A stretch of 64,000 bases of DNA from Bradyrhizobium manausense (GCF_018131105.1 NZ_JAFCJI010000001.1:4128001-4192000); one strand, 5' to 3'. Positions 8,602-17,355 are shown, counted from the stretch's first letter. Translations and numbers: made by a program. Notes: a model not told the origin generated them from the letters alone.

Positions 8602-8773
8602 GTCGTGAAATTCCCCGGAAGGTTCTTTGACGAAGTGAAGTCGGATGATGAACAGCTACGCGTTAGGCCGGATTGTGGCGGGCAAAGACATTGCGTCGCG
8701 ATTTATTTCTGCATGCAAATCATGTCACACAAACAACGTTCATTGCGCATTCAGGCGCATGTGGCAATCGCCT

Positions 8774-8801
8774 CACATGTGTCGCTCTCGTCTCACATGT
8801 G
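8774..8801. promoter_or_regulatory. Twin CACATGTG palindromes, 20 bp apart
   Basis: The sequence CTCACATGTG occurs twice, with the 8-bp palindrome CACATGTG at 8774-8781 and 8794-8801. The 20-bp period is close to two helical turns, as expected of a tandem operator. It lies 170-200 bp upstream of the OmpA-domain gene (minus strand). The second copy overlaps the stop of the small Pro-rich frame. The binding protein is unknown. Confidence 0.4.
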
Positions 8802-9041
8802 ATCCTGCGACGAATTGGTATCCGTCGCGGGATTCGGCGCAAGCGGGCCGTTTGGTCCGCGTGATGGAATCTCTTCGGGAATGCGACCCGGCAATTCATC
8901 GGGCCGTGGCGATTCGCCGGGCTCGCGCACCGGCGGCGTGATCTCCGGCTGCGGATTGCCCGGCGGGATTCCGGGCGGCGGCTCGCTCGGCGTGCCGGGT
9001 GTCGACGGCGGTATCTCTGGCGGTTCGATCGGCATCGGCAT
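8793..9041 (-). CDS. Small proline-rich protein, function unknown
   Basis: About 82 residues from ATG 9041 (MPMPIEPPEIPP); a TTG at 9071 would add ten. The sequence is almost entirely Pro/Glu/Gly/Arg repeats such as PSEPPPGIPPGNPQPEITPP and ends with NSSQDHM. There is no signal peptide or membrane segment. I recall similar short Pro-rich proteins in Bradyrhizobium genomes, but cannot confirm that this one is translated. No strong ribosome-binding site is present before either start. It lies between the VOC gene and the OmpA-domain gene on the same strand. Confidence 0.5.
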   Translation of the reverse strand: MPMPIEPPEIPPSTPGTPSEPPPGIPPGNPQPEITPPVREPGESPRPDELPGRIPEEIPSRGPNGPLAPNPATDTNSSQDHM

Positions 9042-9107
9042 CACAAAGATCAGTTGTCTGGAGAGCGACAACGATGATCCGGCACCGATGTTCCCCGTCG
9101 CGCCGTC

Positions 9108-9494
9108 CTATTCCGGCGCGTGACAGACCGCCTCGATGTTGTGGCCGTCGGGGTCGAGCACGAAGGCGCCGTAATAGTTCGCGTGATAATGCGGGCGAAG
9201 GCCGGGCGGCCCGTTGTCGCGGCCACCGGCCGCCATCGCAGCCTTGTAGAACGCATCGACCGTGGCGCGGTCTTTCGCTGATATTGCGACATGCACCGGC
9301 TTGTTCATCGCGCCTTCGCCGCCGATCCAGAAATCCGGCTTGCCGCCGGCGCCGAAGCCTGCCGCGGGGCCGTGGCCGGTCTGCTCCGCCGTCACTTCCA
9401 TGATCAGGCTGTAATCGAGCGGCGCCAGCGCCTTGGCGTAGAACGCCTTCGCGCGCTCATAGTCGGAGACGGACATGCCCAGATGATCGATCAT
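9108..9494 (-). CDS. VOC (glyoxalase/bleomycin-resistance fold) family protein
   Basis: 128 residues covering a single VOC domain: MIDHLGMSVSDYERAKAFY at the start and YYGAFVLDPDGHNIEAVCH at the end. His4 and the C-terminal Glu in NIEAV match common metal ligands of the fold. Members are metal-dependent enzymes or binding proteins (glyoxalase, dioxygenase, fosfomycin resistance), and the substrate is not predictable here. It lies 15 bp downstream of the FkbM gene on the same strand, possibly as the last gene of a three-gene transcript with the ABC exporter. Confidence 0.85.
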   Translation of the reverse strand: MIDHLGMSVSDYERAKAFYAKALAPLDYSLIMEVTAEQTGHGPAAGFGAGGKPDFWIGGEGAMNKPVHVAISAKDRATVDAFYKAAMAAGGRDNGPPGLRPHYHANYYGAFVLDPDGHNIEAVCHAPE

Positions 9495-9509
9495 CGCAAC
9501 CTCCGTTGT

Positions 9510-10367
9510 TCAGCGTGACAGGAACGTATTGCTTCGCGTCTTGCGCGCGATCGTAAAGCCGCGCGCAACCATGTCAGCGATACAATCTTCTCGCCATTCG
9601 TTTTGTGACAGATGTTCGATCACCACCGCGCGCGGCCACAGCGATGGCGACGCGTCGCGGAAGAAGCCGATCAGCACGCGGTCTTCAAAGCCCTCGACAT
9701 CGATCTTGAGCGAATCGACCTGGCCGACGCCGGCCTCTTCGAGGATGCGCGTGAGCCGCAGCGACGGCACCTTGATGGCTTCAGCGCTGGCCGTGCCGGT
9801 GACGACATGCGTGGCGCCGAGATTGCCGCCGCCGCTCTCGATCATCAGCTCGCCGTCGGCGTCGCCCGCAGCGGCCTGCACCAGGCGCACCTGCGCTGCC
9901 TTCGATGCGGCATGGTTGAACGAGAGCCGTCCAAAGGTGAGGGGATGCGGTTCGATCGCGATCACCTTGCCTGACGTCCCGACATGCCGCGCCATCACCA
10001 GCGCAAAGGTGCCGACATTGGCGCCGACATCGACGAAGCTGCCGCCGGCCGGTGTGTGCTGGCGCAGGAAGTCGAGCTCGTCGATGTTGTAGTCGGGGTT
10101 GAACAGTGCGCCGCGTTCGGTGGCGCTGCCCTGGTGATAGAAGCGGAACGAGGCGCCCTGATACTGCACGTCGACCGGGCCGCCGCGCAGCAGATTGACC
10201 AGCCGCGACATCCACGGACGGAATGCGCCGCGCTTCAGCCCCGATTGTTGCGCGAGGCGGATGATCGCGGCCTGCGCTGCGTTCGGCGCAAACGCACCGA
10301 ACGGCGCGGTTGAAGGGGTGTTGTCGGGCGTCAAGCAGGCGGTCCTCGTTGCAGGCGGCGCATGCAT
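9510..10367 (-). CDS. FkbM family methyltransferase
   Basis: 285 residues from ATG 10367; a TTG at 10391, six bases after the ABC exporter stop, would give 293. The SAM-binding motif FVDVGANVGTFALVMAR is followed by VIAIEPHPLTFGRL and the FkbM-typical LKIDVEGFEDRVLIGF. These enzymes O-methylate small molecules or sugars, often of surface polysaccharides. The tight spacing behind the BacA-like ABC exporter suggests cotranscription, but a shared pathway is only an inference. Confidence 0.85.
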   Translation of the reverse strand: MHAPPATRTACLTPDNTPSTAPFGAFAPNAAQAAIIRLAQQSGLKRGAFRPWMSRLVNLLRGGPVDVQYQGASFRFYHQGSATERGALFNPDYNIDELDFLRQHTPAGGSFVDVGANVGTFALVMARHVGTSGKVIAIEPHPLTFGRLSFNHAASKAAQVRLVQAAAGDADGELMIESGGGNLGATHVVTGTASAEAIKVPSLRLTRILEEAGVGQVDSLKIDVEGFEDRVLIGFFRDASPSLWPRAVVIEHLSQNEWREDCIADMVARGFTIARKTRSNTFLSR

Positions 10368-10397
10368 AGCCGGTTTTGGTGGGGACTCCAACGCCGC

Positions 10398-12356
10398 TTA
10401 CGCCGCCTTTTTCACCGTCGCCTTCCGTTGGCGCAGGAATCGCCCGAGCAGCTTGCGTTTGCCTTTGCGCGGGATCAGGTCGATGTCGCTGACGAGCTTG
10501 GCGCCGCCCTTGCGGCGCTCCAGCACGATCTTGCGGCTATGGAAGGCTTCCAGCTCGACACGATGCGCCACGCTGACGATGGTCGCCTTCGGCAGTTCGT
10601 CGGTGACCATCTGCATCATCTTGTCCTGGCTCTTCTCGTCGAGCGCCGAGGTCGCCTCGTCGAGCACGACGATATCGGGGTTGTGCAGCAAGAGCCGCGC
10701 GAAGGCGAGGCGTTGTTTCTCGCCGCCTGACAGCGTCTGGTCCCACGGCCCCTCGTCCTCGATTTTCTCCTTGAGGTGGTCGAGGCCGACCTTGTGCAGG
10801 GCCTCGCCGATCTCCTCGACGGTCCAGTGGTCAGCCGCGCCGGGATAGGCGACCGCGCGGCGCAGGTTGCCGGAGGGCACGTAGGGCCGCTGCGGCAGCA
10901 TGAACAGGCGCCTGTCAGGGTGGAAATTGACGCCGCCTCCACCCCACGGCCACAGGCCCGCAATGGCGCGCACCAGCGTGCTCTTGCCGGTGCCGGATTC
11001 GCCGGCGACCAGCAGCCGCTCGCCGGGCTCGATCACCACTTCGGTCTCGCCGACCACGGCGGTGCCGTCGTCGAGCGTGACGGCGAGATCGTTCAGCTCC
11101 AGCATGGCGTCGTTGCCGGTCTCGCCACGCTTGATGCGGCCAAGGCCGTTGCCTTGCTCGGCACGCTCGAGGCCGTCGAGCGACATCATCAGCGAGGCGA
11201 TACGGCGCGCGCAGGCGTTCCAGTCGGCGAGCCGCGGATAATTGTCGACCAGCCAGCCGAATGCGCTCTGCACGATGGTGAAGGCGGAGGCCGCCTGCAT
11301 GACCTGTCCGAGGCTCATGCTGCCGTCGAGGAATTTTGGCGCGCAGAGCAGCAGCGGCACGACCGGCGCAATGAGGCTCGAGCCCTGCGACACCAGCGTG
11401 GTGCGCATATGCTGGCCCGCGAGCCGCGCCCATTGCCTGAGCACGCCGGTAAAATTGCGGTCGATGCCGCCGCGTTCCTCGTCCTCGCCGCCGAGCAGCG
11501 CGATGCTCTCGCCGTTCTCGCGCACGCGCGTCAGCGTGTAGCGGAATTCGGCTTCGGCCTGGTTCTTGTCCTCGGAGACCTGCACGAATTGACGGCCGAT
11601 CACCAGGATCGAGCCCGATGCGATGCCCGCGTAGAGCATCGCGGCGATCACGAGGAAGCCGGGAATGGTGATGGTCGATCCGGCGATCGTGACGGTGAGC
11701 GCGCCGCCGATGGTCCAGAGCACGACGATGAAGGTCGCGGCCGACAGCAACGCGGACGTCACGCCGGCGAGAAAATCGACCGGCGAGTCCGTGGCGACGC
11801 GCAAATCCTCGGCGATGCGGTATTCCGGATTCTTGTGGTCGCCGGCGACGAGGTTGAGCTGGTAGTAGCGTCCGTTGGCGAGCCAGCGCGTCAGCACGCT
11901 GTTGGTGAGCCAGGCACGCCAGCGCCGCTGGATGCTCATGCGGACGAATACCTGGGCGACGCCGAGCACGATGCTGCCGATTGCGAGCGGAAAGAACACG
12001 GCCGAGAGATGGAAGACGGTAGTCGCATCGCGCTTCTCGATCGCGTCGAAGATCGCGCGATTCCAGACGTTGATGCCGTATTGGAAGCCGACGGTCAGGA
12101 CGATCAGCACGACGAGGCCGATCGAGAACGGCCAGGCAAGGCGGTCGCCATTCCGGCTCCAGAAGCCGCGCGCGCTGATCCAGAAGCGGGTGAGGAGATA
12201 ATCCTTGCGCGCCTGCTCGACTTCCTCTGGCGTGAGTTCAGGATCGGGCTCGAGCACTTCCGGCGGCGGCGGTGCGACGTCATCGCCGTTCTCGCCGGTG
12301 ATCTTCACGATGGGCGGCGTCTTGCCCTGGTCATTGTTCGGGACCGGCTTCTGCAT
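10398..12356 (-). CDS. ABC transporter fusing SbmA/BacA-like membrane domain and ATPase (YddA/BclA type)
   Basis: 652 residues. A hydrophilic acidic/Pro-rich N-terminus (about 1-60) is followed by a membrane domain with segments near 75-95, 120-145 and 195-250, containing RFWISARGFWSR, MSIQRRWRAWLTNSVLTRW and NPEYRIAEDLRVATD, which are typical of the SbmA/BacA-related exporter group. The C-terminal ATPase carries Walker A GESGTGKST, the signature LSGGEKQRLAFARLLL and Walker B IVVLDEATSALDE. The same architecture is found in Bradyrhizobium BclA, the peptide importer needed with NCR-peptide-producing hosts, and in YddA-like paralogues. Sequence alone does not tell me which it is. It is followed 6-30 bp later by the FkbM gene. 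Confidence 0.88.
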   Translation of the reverse strand: MQKPVPNNDQGKTPPIVKITGENGDDVAPPPPEVLEPDPELTPEEVEQARKDYLLTRFWISARGFWSRNGDRLAWPFSIGLVVLIVLTVGFQYGINVWNRAIFDAIEKRDATTVFHLSAVFFPLAIGSIVLGVAQVFVRMSIQRRWRAWLTNSVLTRWLANGRYYQLNLVAGDHKNPEYRIAEDLRVATDSPVDFLAGVTSALLSAATFIVVLWTIGGALTVTIAGSTITIPGFLVIAAMLYAGIASGSILVIGRQFVQVSEDKNQAEAEFRYTLTRVRENGESIALLGGEDEERGGIDRNFTGVLRQWARLAGQHMRTTLVSQGSSLIAPVVPLLLCAPKFLDGSMSLGQVMQAASAFTIVQSAFGWLVDNYPRLADWNACARRIASLMMSLDGLERAEQGNGLGRIKRGETGNDAMLELNDLAVTLDDGTAVVGETEVVIEPGERLLVAGESGTGKSTLVRAIAGLWPWGGGGVNFHPDRRLFMLPQRPYVPSGNLRRAVAYPGAADHWTVEEIGEALHKVGLDHLKEKIEDEGPWDQTLSGGEKQRLAFARLLLHNPDIVVLDEATSALDEKSQDKMMQMVTDELPKATIVSVAHRVELEAFHSRKIVLERRKGGAKLVSDIDLIPRKGKRKLLGRFLRQRKATVKKAA

Positions 12357-12395
12357 GAGGCGATAACGCGAACCGGTTTCCTCGGGTTCCCGGCC

Positions 12396-12776
12396 TCACT
12401 CCGCAGCGCCGTCCCGCACCCGCCTCAGCCGCGCGGCCCGGTGCAGCACACGCGACAACTCCTCGATCGAATAGGGCTTTTGCACGAGCTCGAAGCCGGC
12501 GACGCCGTCCTGGGACAAAGCCTGGCTATAGCCCGTGGTCAGCACGACAGGGACGCCGATGCAGCGATCGCGGATCGCCTGAGCGAGATCGAGCCCCGTC
12601 ATTCCGGGCATGACGACGTCGGAGAACACGACGTCGAACCGATCCGCGTTGCCGACCAGCTCAGCGAGTGCGTCGGTGGCGTTGTCGACCAGCGTGATGC
12701 TGTAGCCGAGTTCGGTCAGTCCGTCGGCGGCGAAATTGCCGAGCTCGATATTGTCCTCGACGACCAGCACCGACAT
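12396..12776 (-). CDS. Receiver domain protein, probable detached REC domain of the upstream hybrid kinase
   Basis: 126 residues forming a CheY-like receiver: acidic pair ED at 7-8, phospho-acceptor Asp53 in VFSDVVMPGMTG, Thr in VVLTTGYS and Lys in LVQKPYS. No output domain follows. The ATG at 12776 lies inside the 3' end of the kinase gene, a 61-bp overlap in another frame. Reading this frame upstream of the ATG gives an uninterrupted linker (…KPGADHPPAVAGSG) and no stop before the kinase, so the two genes look like one hybrid kinase separated by a frameshift at about 12.8 kb. Confidence 0.8.
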   Translation of the reverse strand: MSVLVVEDNIELGNFAADGLTELGYSITLVDNATDALAELVGNADRFDVVFSDVVMPGMTGLDLAQAIRDRCIGVPVVLTTGYSQALSQDGVAGFELVQKPYSIEELSRVLHRAARLRRVRDGAAE

Positions 12777-14533
12777 GCCGCTGCCGGCGACGGCAGGTGG
12801 GTGGTCGGCGCCTGGCTTCGGGGCAGCAGAGCCGCCGGCACGCGTGGCAGATAGAGCGAGAAGGTGCTGCCTTGGCCGACCTCGCTCATGACGGCGACTT
12901 CGCCGCCGGATTGCCGCGCGAAGCCGAACACCTGCGACAGGCCGAGACCGGTGCCCTGGCCGACCTGCTTGGTGGTGAAGAACGGCTCGAATATGCGCCC
13001 TAATTGTGCCGCGGGAATGCCGATTCCTGTATCGCTGACGGCAACGCAGACAAAGCCGTGACTGCCTGAAAGGTGCGTCAGCGTGTCGGGAACGGCCGTC
13101 GCCGGGTGCACCGTGAAGACGATCCGGCCTTTGCCCTGCATGGCGTCGCGCGCATTGGTCGCCATGTTGATCATGGCCGTCTCGAACTGGCCGGCATCGG
13201 CGTTGACGAGACAGGGCTCGGCCGGCAATTGCGTGACGATCTCGATCGCCGGGCCAAGCAGCGTGGCGAGCATGTCGCGCAGCGACTGCATGCGATCGCC
13301 GATGTCGAACACTTCAGGCTTCAAGGTCTGGCGCCGCGCAAAGGCAAGGAGTTGCGAGGTCAGCTTGGCCGCGCGCCCGACCGCCTCCGCGATCGCCGTG
13401 ATGTAGCGCTGTCGCCGTTCCTCGCTCAGCTGCGGCCGGTTCAGGAGGTCGACGGAGGCGCGGATCACGGTGAGCAGATTGTTGAAATCATGAGCGACGC
13501 CGCCGGTGAGCTGGCCCAGCGCCTCCAGCCGCTGGCTGTGCTTGAGCGCGTCCTCGGCCTCGCGCCGTTTGGCAGCTTCGAGCTGCAGATGCTGGGTGCG
13601 CCGGAAGGCGACGGCGAGCAGGACGAACAGCAGGGCGGTCGCGGGAGCGCCGAATACGAGATGCTGGCTGATGGTCGCGAGCCAGCGTGCGCGGATCGCC
13701 GAGGTCTCGAGGCCGGCGCTGACATAGATCGGATATTCGGCGACGCGCCGGTAGCCGATGCGCCGCTCGATCCCGTCGGATGGCCAGGCGATGGTCATCA
13801 GCCCATGATCGGGATGGTTTGCGATGGCCCGGCCGACCTCGCCGTTCGGATCGAGCCGGAACTCGTGGTCGAGCCGCGGGAAATGCGCCAGCAGCACGCC
13901 ATCGGCGCGCCCCATCGCGAAGAAGGCGCCCGGATCGGTCCCGATCCGCGCGTAGAAGCTCTCGAAATATTCCGGCAGCACGGACGCCTGGATCACGCCG
14001 GTGAAGCTGCCGTCGTCGGAGTTGCGGCGGCGGCTGACGCCGAAGAAGCGCGCGCCCTGATAGGGCTGACGCGGGGTCAGCGAGGTGCCGATGAAGGTGC
14101 CGATGCTCTGGTCGATATGTGCATAGAAATAGTCGCGGTCGGCAAAGGTCAGTTCCGGCGGTGGCGAGGCCAGGCTGTTGACCAGCGACTTTCCGTTCGC
14201 ATCGAAGATCCAGGCCGATTTCAGTTGCGGCAGCGTGTCGGTGAGCTGTTTCAGGCGCTTGTGCAGCGCGCCTTCCCGTGACCGGATCACATCGTCAGGC
14301 AGGTCGCGCACGACCTCGTTGATTTCGGCGAGGCTGCGGTCGATGGTCTCGAACACCTTGAGCGCGTGCTCATGCGCGACATCGAGCGTGCGCTCGATCT
14401 CCCGGTCGGCAATATCCAGCGTCGAATTGTAGGAAATCGTGGCGGCGATGGCGAACAGCGCAATCGGCAGCGCCAGGGATGCAGCCATCATCCACTTCAG
14501 CAGTCTCAGCGAATTGCGTTGCGCGCCCTGCAC
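12716..14533 (-). CDS. Membrane sensor histidine kinase (probably truncated hybrid kinase)
   Basis: 605 residues from a GTG at 14533 preceded by GGAG five bases away. There is a membrane segment at about 15-36, an extracytoplasmic Cache-like sensor region (about 40-280) with ADRDYFYAHIDQ, and a second membrane segment (about 292-311). A HisKA domain follows with VAHDFNNLL (His348), then an HATPase with DTGIGIP and GTGLGLSQVFGFA. The last 40 or so residues after LYLPRVPAALLP look out of frame compared with hybrid kinases of this type, in which a receiver domain follows. This supports a frameshift separating it from the receiver at 12396. Ligand unknown. Confidence 0.85.
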   Translation of the reverse strand: MQGAQRNSLRLLKWMMAASLALPIALFAIAATISYNSTLDIADREIERTLDVAHEHALKVFETIDRSLAEINEVVRDLPDDVIRSREGALHKRLKQLTDTLPQLKSAWIFDANGKSLVNSLASPPPELTFADRDYFYAHIDQSIGTFIGTSLTPRQPYQGARFFGVSRRRNSDDGSFTGVIQASVLPEYFESFYARIGTDPGAFFAMGRADGVLLAHFPRLDHEFRLDPNGEVGRAIANHPDHGLMTIAWPSDGIERRIGYRRVAEYPIYVSAGLETSAIRARWLATISQHLVFGAPATALLFVLLAVAFRRTQHLQLEAAKRREAEDALKHSQRLEALGQLTGGVAHDFNNLLTVIRASVDLLNRPQLSEERRQRYITAIAEAVGRAAKLTSQLLAFARRQTLKPEVFDIGDRMQSLRDMLATLLGPAIEIVTQLPAEPCLVNADAGQFETAMINMATNARDAMQGKGRIVFTVHPATAVPDTLTHLSGSHGFVCVAVSDTGIGIPAAQLGRIFEPFFTTKQVGQGTGLGLSQVFGFARQSGGEVAVMSEVGQGSTFSLYLPRVPAALLPRSQAPTTHLPSPAAACRCWSSRTISSSAISPPTD

Positions 14534-14656
14534 GGTCGCTCCGGTCCCCCGACCGGAGAGCTTACTTGAATCTGGCGCCGGGAAGGAAGCAGCTTGTGGC
14601 GGAACCGGAGGTTGTGGGCCGCTGATTCGCCCGCGACGCGGGATGGGTCAATTTTG

Positions 14657-14690
14657 CCCAAAAACGCACCCCCGGCCGCTCGGGCCGGGG
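14657..14690 (-). terminator. Rho-independent terminator of the sdhCDAB operon
   Basis: Stem CCCCGGCC (14670-14677) and GGCCGGGG (14683-14690) with a 5-nt loop. On the minus strand it is followed by GTGCGTTTTTGGG. It lies 20 bp after the sdhB stop. Confidence 0.8.
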
Positions 14691-14709
14691 TCGCTGCATG
14701 AAAAAGGCC

Positions 14710-15492
14710 CTAGATCTGGCGCTCGACCATCTTGAGCTTGAGCTCGGCGATGGCTTCGGCCGGGTTCAGGCCCTTCGGGCACGCCTTGGCGCAGTTCATG
14801 ATGGTATGGCAGCGGTAGAGCCGGAACGGGTCCTCGAGATTGTCGAGCCGCTCGCCGGTCGCCTCGTCGCGCGAATCGGACACCCAGCGGTTCGCCTGGA
14901 GCAGCGCGGCGGGACCGAGATAGCGGTCGCTGTTCCACCAATAGCTCGGGCAGGAGGTCGAGCAGCAGGCGCACAGGATGCACTCGTAGAGACCGTCGAG
15001 CTTCTCGCGGTCCTCGTGGCTCTGGCGCCATTCCTTCTGCGGCGTCGGCGAGGTCGTCTTCAGCCACGGCTCGATCGAGGCGTATTGCGCGTAGAAATTG
15101 GTCAGGTCGGGGACCAGATCCTTCACCACCGGCTGGTGCGGCAGCGGATTGATCTTCACCGCGCCGTCCTTCACGTCGTGCATCGAGCGCGTGCAGGCGA
15201 GCGTGTTCTGGCCGTCGATGTTCATGGCGCAGGAGCCGCAGACTCCTTCGCGGCAGGAGCGGCGGAAGGTCAGCGACGGGTCGATGTGGTTCTTGATCCA
15301 GATCAGGCCGTCCAGCACCATCGGACCGCAATCATGGGTGTCGACGTAGTAGGTGTCGACGCTCGGATTCTTGCCGTCATCCGGATTCCAGCGATAGACG
15401 CGAAACTCGCGAGTCTCGGTCGCGCCCGCGGGCTTCGGCCAGGTCTTGCCGCCGGTGATCTTGGAGTTCTTCGGAAGTGCGAATTCAACCAT
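14710..15492 (-). CDS. sdhB: Succinate dehydrogenase iron-sulfur subunit
   Basis: 260 residues. It carries the three Fe-S clusters that pass electrons from SdhA FAD to the quinone site. The 2Fe-2S ligands are in CREGVCGSCAMNIDG plus a later Cys (NTLAC). The 4Fe-4S and 3Fe-4S ligands are in CILCACCSTSCPSYWW and CHTIMNCAKACPKGLNP. Length and motif spacing are normal for the family. It is the last gene of sdhC-sdhD-sdhA-sdhB, 24 bp after sdhA, and is followed by the operon terminator. It acts at the cytoplasmic face of the inner membrane. Confidence 0.97.
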   Translation of the reverse strand: MVEFALPKNSKITGGKTWPKPAGATETREFRVYRWNPDDGKNPSVDTYYVDTHDCGPMVLDGLIWIKNHIDPSLTFRRSCREGVCGSCAMNIDGQNTLACTRSMHDVKDGAVKINPLPHQPVVKDLVPDLTNFYAQYASIEPWLKTTSPTPQKEWRQSHEDREKLDGLYECILCACCSTSCPSYWWNSDRYLGPAALLQANRWVSDSRDEATGERLDNLEDPFRLYRCHTIMNCAKACPKGLNPAEAIAELKLKMVERQI

Positions 15493-15516
15493 TTCGATAA
15501 GGCTTTCGCTGTTCGA

Positions 15517-17352
15517 TCAGTAAACGCGCGCTTTGGGCGGGATGTACTGCACGTCGTTGGTCATGGTGTAGTCGTGAACCGGGCGGTACTCGATCTTGAC
15601 CTTGCCCTTGTCGTCGAGCCAGGCCAGCGTGTGCTTCATCCAGTTCTTGTCGTCGCGCGCGGAGAAGTCCTCGCGCGCATGCGCGCCGCGGCTCTCGGTG
15701 CGGTTGGCGGCGGAGTCCATCGTCACCACCGCCTGCGAGATCAGATTGTCGAATTCCAGCGTCTCGATCAGGTCGGAATTCCACACCAGCGAGCGGTCGG
15801 ACACGGCAATGTCGGTGATGCCGCTGTGGACCTTCTCGATCAGGTTCTGGCCTTCGCTCAGGATGTCACCGGTGCGGAACACCGCGCAGTTGTTCTGCAT
15901 CACGTGCTGCATGCCTTCGCGCAGCTTCGCAGTCGGCGTGCCGCCGGAGGCGTAGCGATAATGATCGAGGCGGCCGACCGCGAGGTCGGACGAGTTCGCC
16001 GGCAGCTCGGGCTGCTTGGCGTTCGGCGTGAGCTTTTCGGCGAGACGCAGTGCAGCAGCGCGGCCGAACACGACGAGATCGATCAGCGAGTTGGAGCCGA
16101 GACGGTTGGCGCCGTGCACGGAGACGCAGGCGGCTTCGCCGATCGCCATCAGGCCGGGGATGATCGCGTTGTCGTCGCCGTCCTTCTTGGTCAGGACTTC
16201 GCCGTGATAGTTCGTGGGGATGCCGCCCATGTTGTAGTGCACGGTCGGCACGATCGGGATCGGCTCGCGCGTCACGTCGACATTGGCGAAGATCTTCGCG
16301 GATTCGGAGATGCCCGGCAGGCGCTCGGCGAGCACAGCGGGATCGAGATGGTCGAGATGAAGGAAGATGTGGTCCTTCTTCTTGCCGACGCCGCGCCCCT
16401 CGCGGATCTCGATGGTCATCGCGCGCGAGACGACGTCGCGGGAGGCGAGGTCCTTCGCCGAAGGAGCGTAACGCTCCATGAAACGCTCGCCCTCTGAGTT
16501 GACGAGATAGCCGCCTTCACCGCGCGCACCCTCGGTGACGAGACAGCCCGAGCCGTAGATGCCGGTCGGGTGGAACTGCACGAACTCCATGTCCTGCATC
16601 GGCAGGCCGGCGCGCAGTACCATGCCGCCGCCGTCACCGGTGCAGGTGTGCGCCGAGGTGCATGAGGCGTAGGCACGGCCGTAGCCGCCGGTGGCGAGGA
16701 TCACGGTCTGGGCACGGAAGCGGTGCAGCGTGCCGTCGTCGAGCTTGAGCGCGATGACGCCGCGGCAGGTGCCCTGATCGTCCATGATCAGGTCGATGGC
16801 GAAGAACTCGATGAAGAACTCGGCCGCGTGGCGCAGCGACTGGCCATACATCGTGTGCAGCATGGCATGGCCGGTGCGGTCGGCGGCGGCGCAGGTGCGC
16901 TGCGCCTGGCTCTTGCCGAACTCGGTGGTCATGCCGCCGAACGGACGCTGATAGATCTTGCCGTCCTCGGTGCGCGAGAACGGTACGCCCCAATGCTCGA
17001 GCTCGTAGACCGCGTCGGGCGCGTTGCGCACCATGTATTCGATCGCGTCCTGGTCGCCGAGCCAGTCCGACCCCTTCACGGTGTCGTACATGTGCCAGCG
17101 CCAGTCGTCCTTGTGCATGTTCCCGAGCGAAGCGGAGATGCCGCCCTGCGCCGCGACCGTGTGCGAGCGCGTCGGAAACACCTTGGTGATGCAGGCCGTC
17201 TTCAGGCCGGCCTCGCTGCAGCCGACCGTGGCGCGCAGACCCGCGCCGCCGGCGCCGACCACGACGACGTCATAGGTGTGGTCTTCGATCGGATAGGCTT
17301 TGCCGTTGGTGGCGGGAGCGCCGTTGCCCTTGCCATTGGTCTCGCTGGCCAT
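15517..17352 (-). CDS. sdhA: Succinate dehydrogenase flavoprotein subunit
   Basis: 611 residues. It oxidises succinate to fumarate with covalently bound FAD (TCA cycle, respiratory complex II). The dinucleotide-binding motif VVVGAGGAGLRAT is near residue 30, and the FAD-linking His lies in TRSHTVAAQGGISASLGN. Active-site regions HPTGIYGSGCLVTEGARGEG and the C-terminal RTESRGAHAREDF are intact. It starts three bases after the sdhD stop, consistent with coupled translation within the sdhCDAB operon. Confidence 0.97.
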   Translation of the reverse strand: MASETNGKGNGAPATNGKAYPIEDHTYDVVVVGAGGAGLRATVGCSEAGLKTACITKVFPTRSHTVAAQGGISASLGNMHKDDWRWHMYDTVKGSDWLGDQDAIEYMVRNAPDAVYELEHWGVPFSRTEDGKIYQRPFGGMTTEFGKSQAQRTCAAADRTGHAMLHTMYGQSLRHAAEFFIEFFAIDLIMDDQGTCRGVIALKLDDGTLHRFRAQTVILATGGYGRAYASCTSAHTCTGDGGGMVLRAGLPMQDMEFVQFHPTGIYGSGCLVTEGARGEGGYLVNSEGERFMERYAPSAKDLASRDVVSRAMTIEIREGRGVGKKKDHIFLHLDHLDPAVLAERLPGISESAKIFANVDVTREPIPIVPTVHYNMGGIPTNYHGEVLTKKDGDDNAIIPGLMAIGEAACVSVHGANRLGSNSLIDLVVFGRAAALRLAEKLTPNAKQPELPANSSDLAVGRLDHYRYASGGTPTAKLREGMQHVMQNNCAVFRTGDILSEGQNLIEKVHSGITDIAVSDRSLVWNSDLIETLEFDNLISQAVVTMDSAANRTESRGAHAREDFSARDDKNWMKHTLAWLDDKGKVKIEYRPVHDYTMTNDVQYIPPKARVY

Positions 17353-17355
17353 GGG

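Noticed and set aside
6475..8630. Long plus-strand frames across the OmpA-domain gene, including a Gly/Ala-rich one at 7871-8278
   Set aside because: Produced by the repetitive GC-rich Pro/Ala coding region on the other strand; no signal peptide or ribosome-binding site.
10776..12854. 692-codon open frame antisense to the ABC exporter and receiver genes
   Set aside because: Shadow of the minus-strand genes; composition is His/Asp/Arg/Ala-rich without domains.
14698..16497. 599-codon open frame antisense to sdhB and sdhA
   Set aside because: Antisense shadow of unambiguous succinate dehydrogenase genes.
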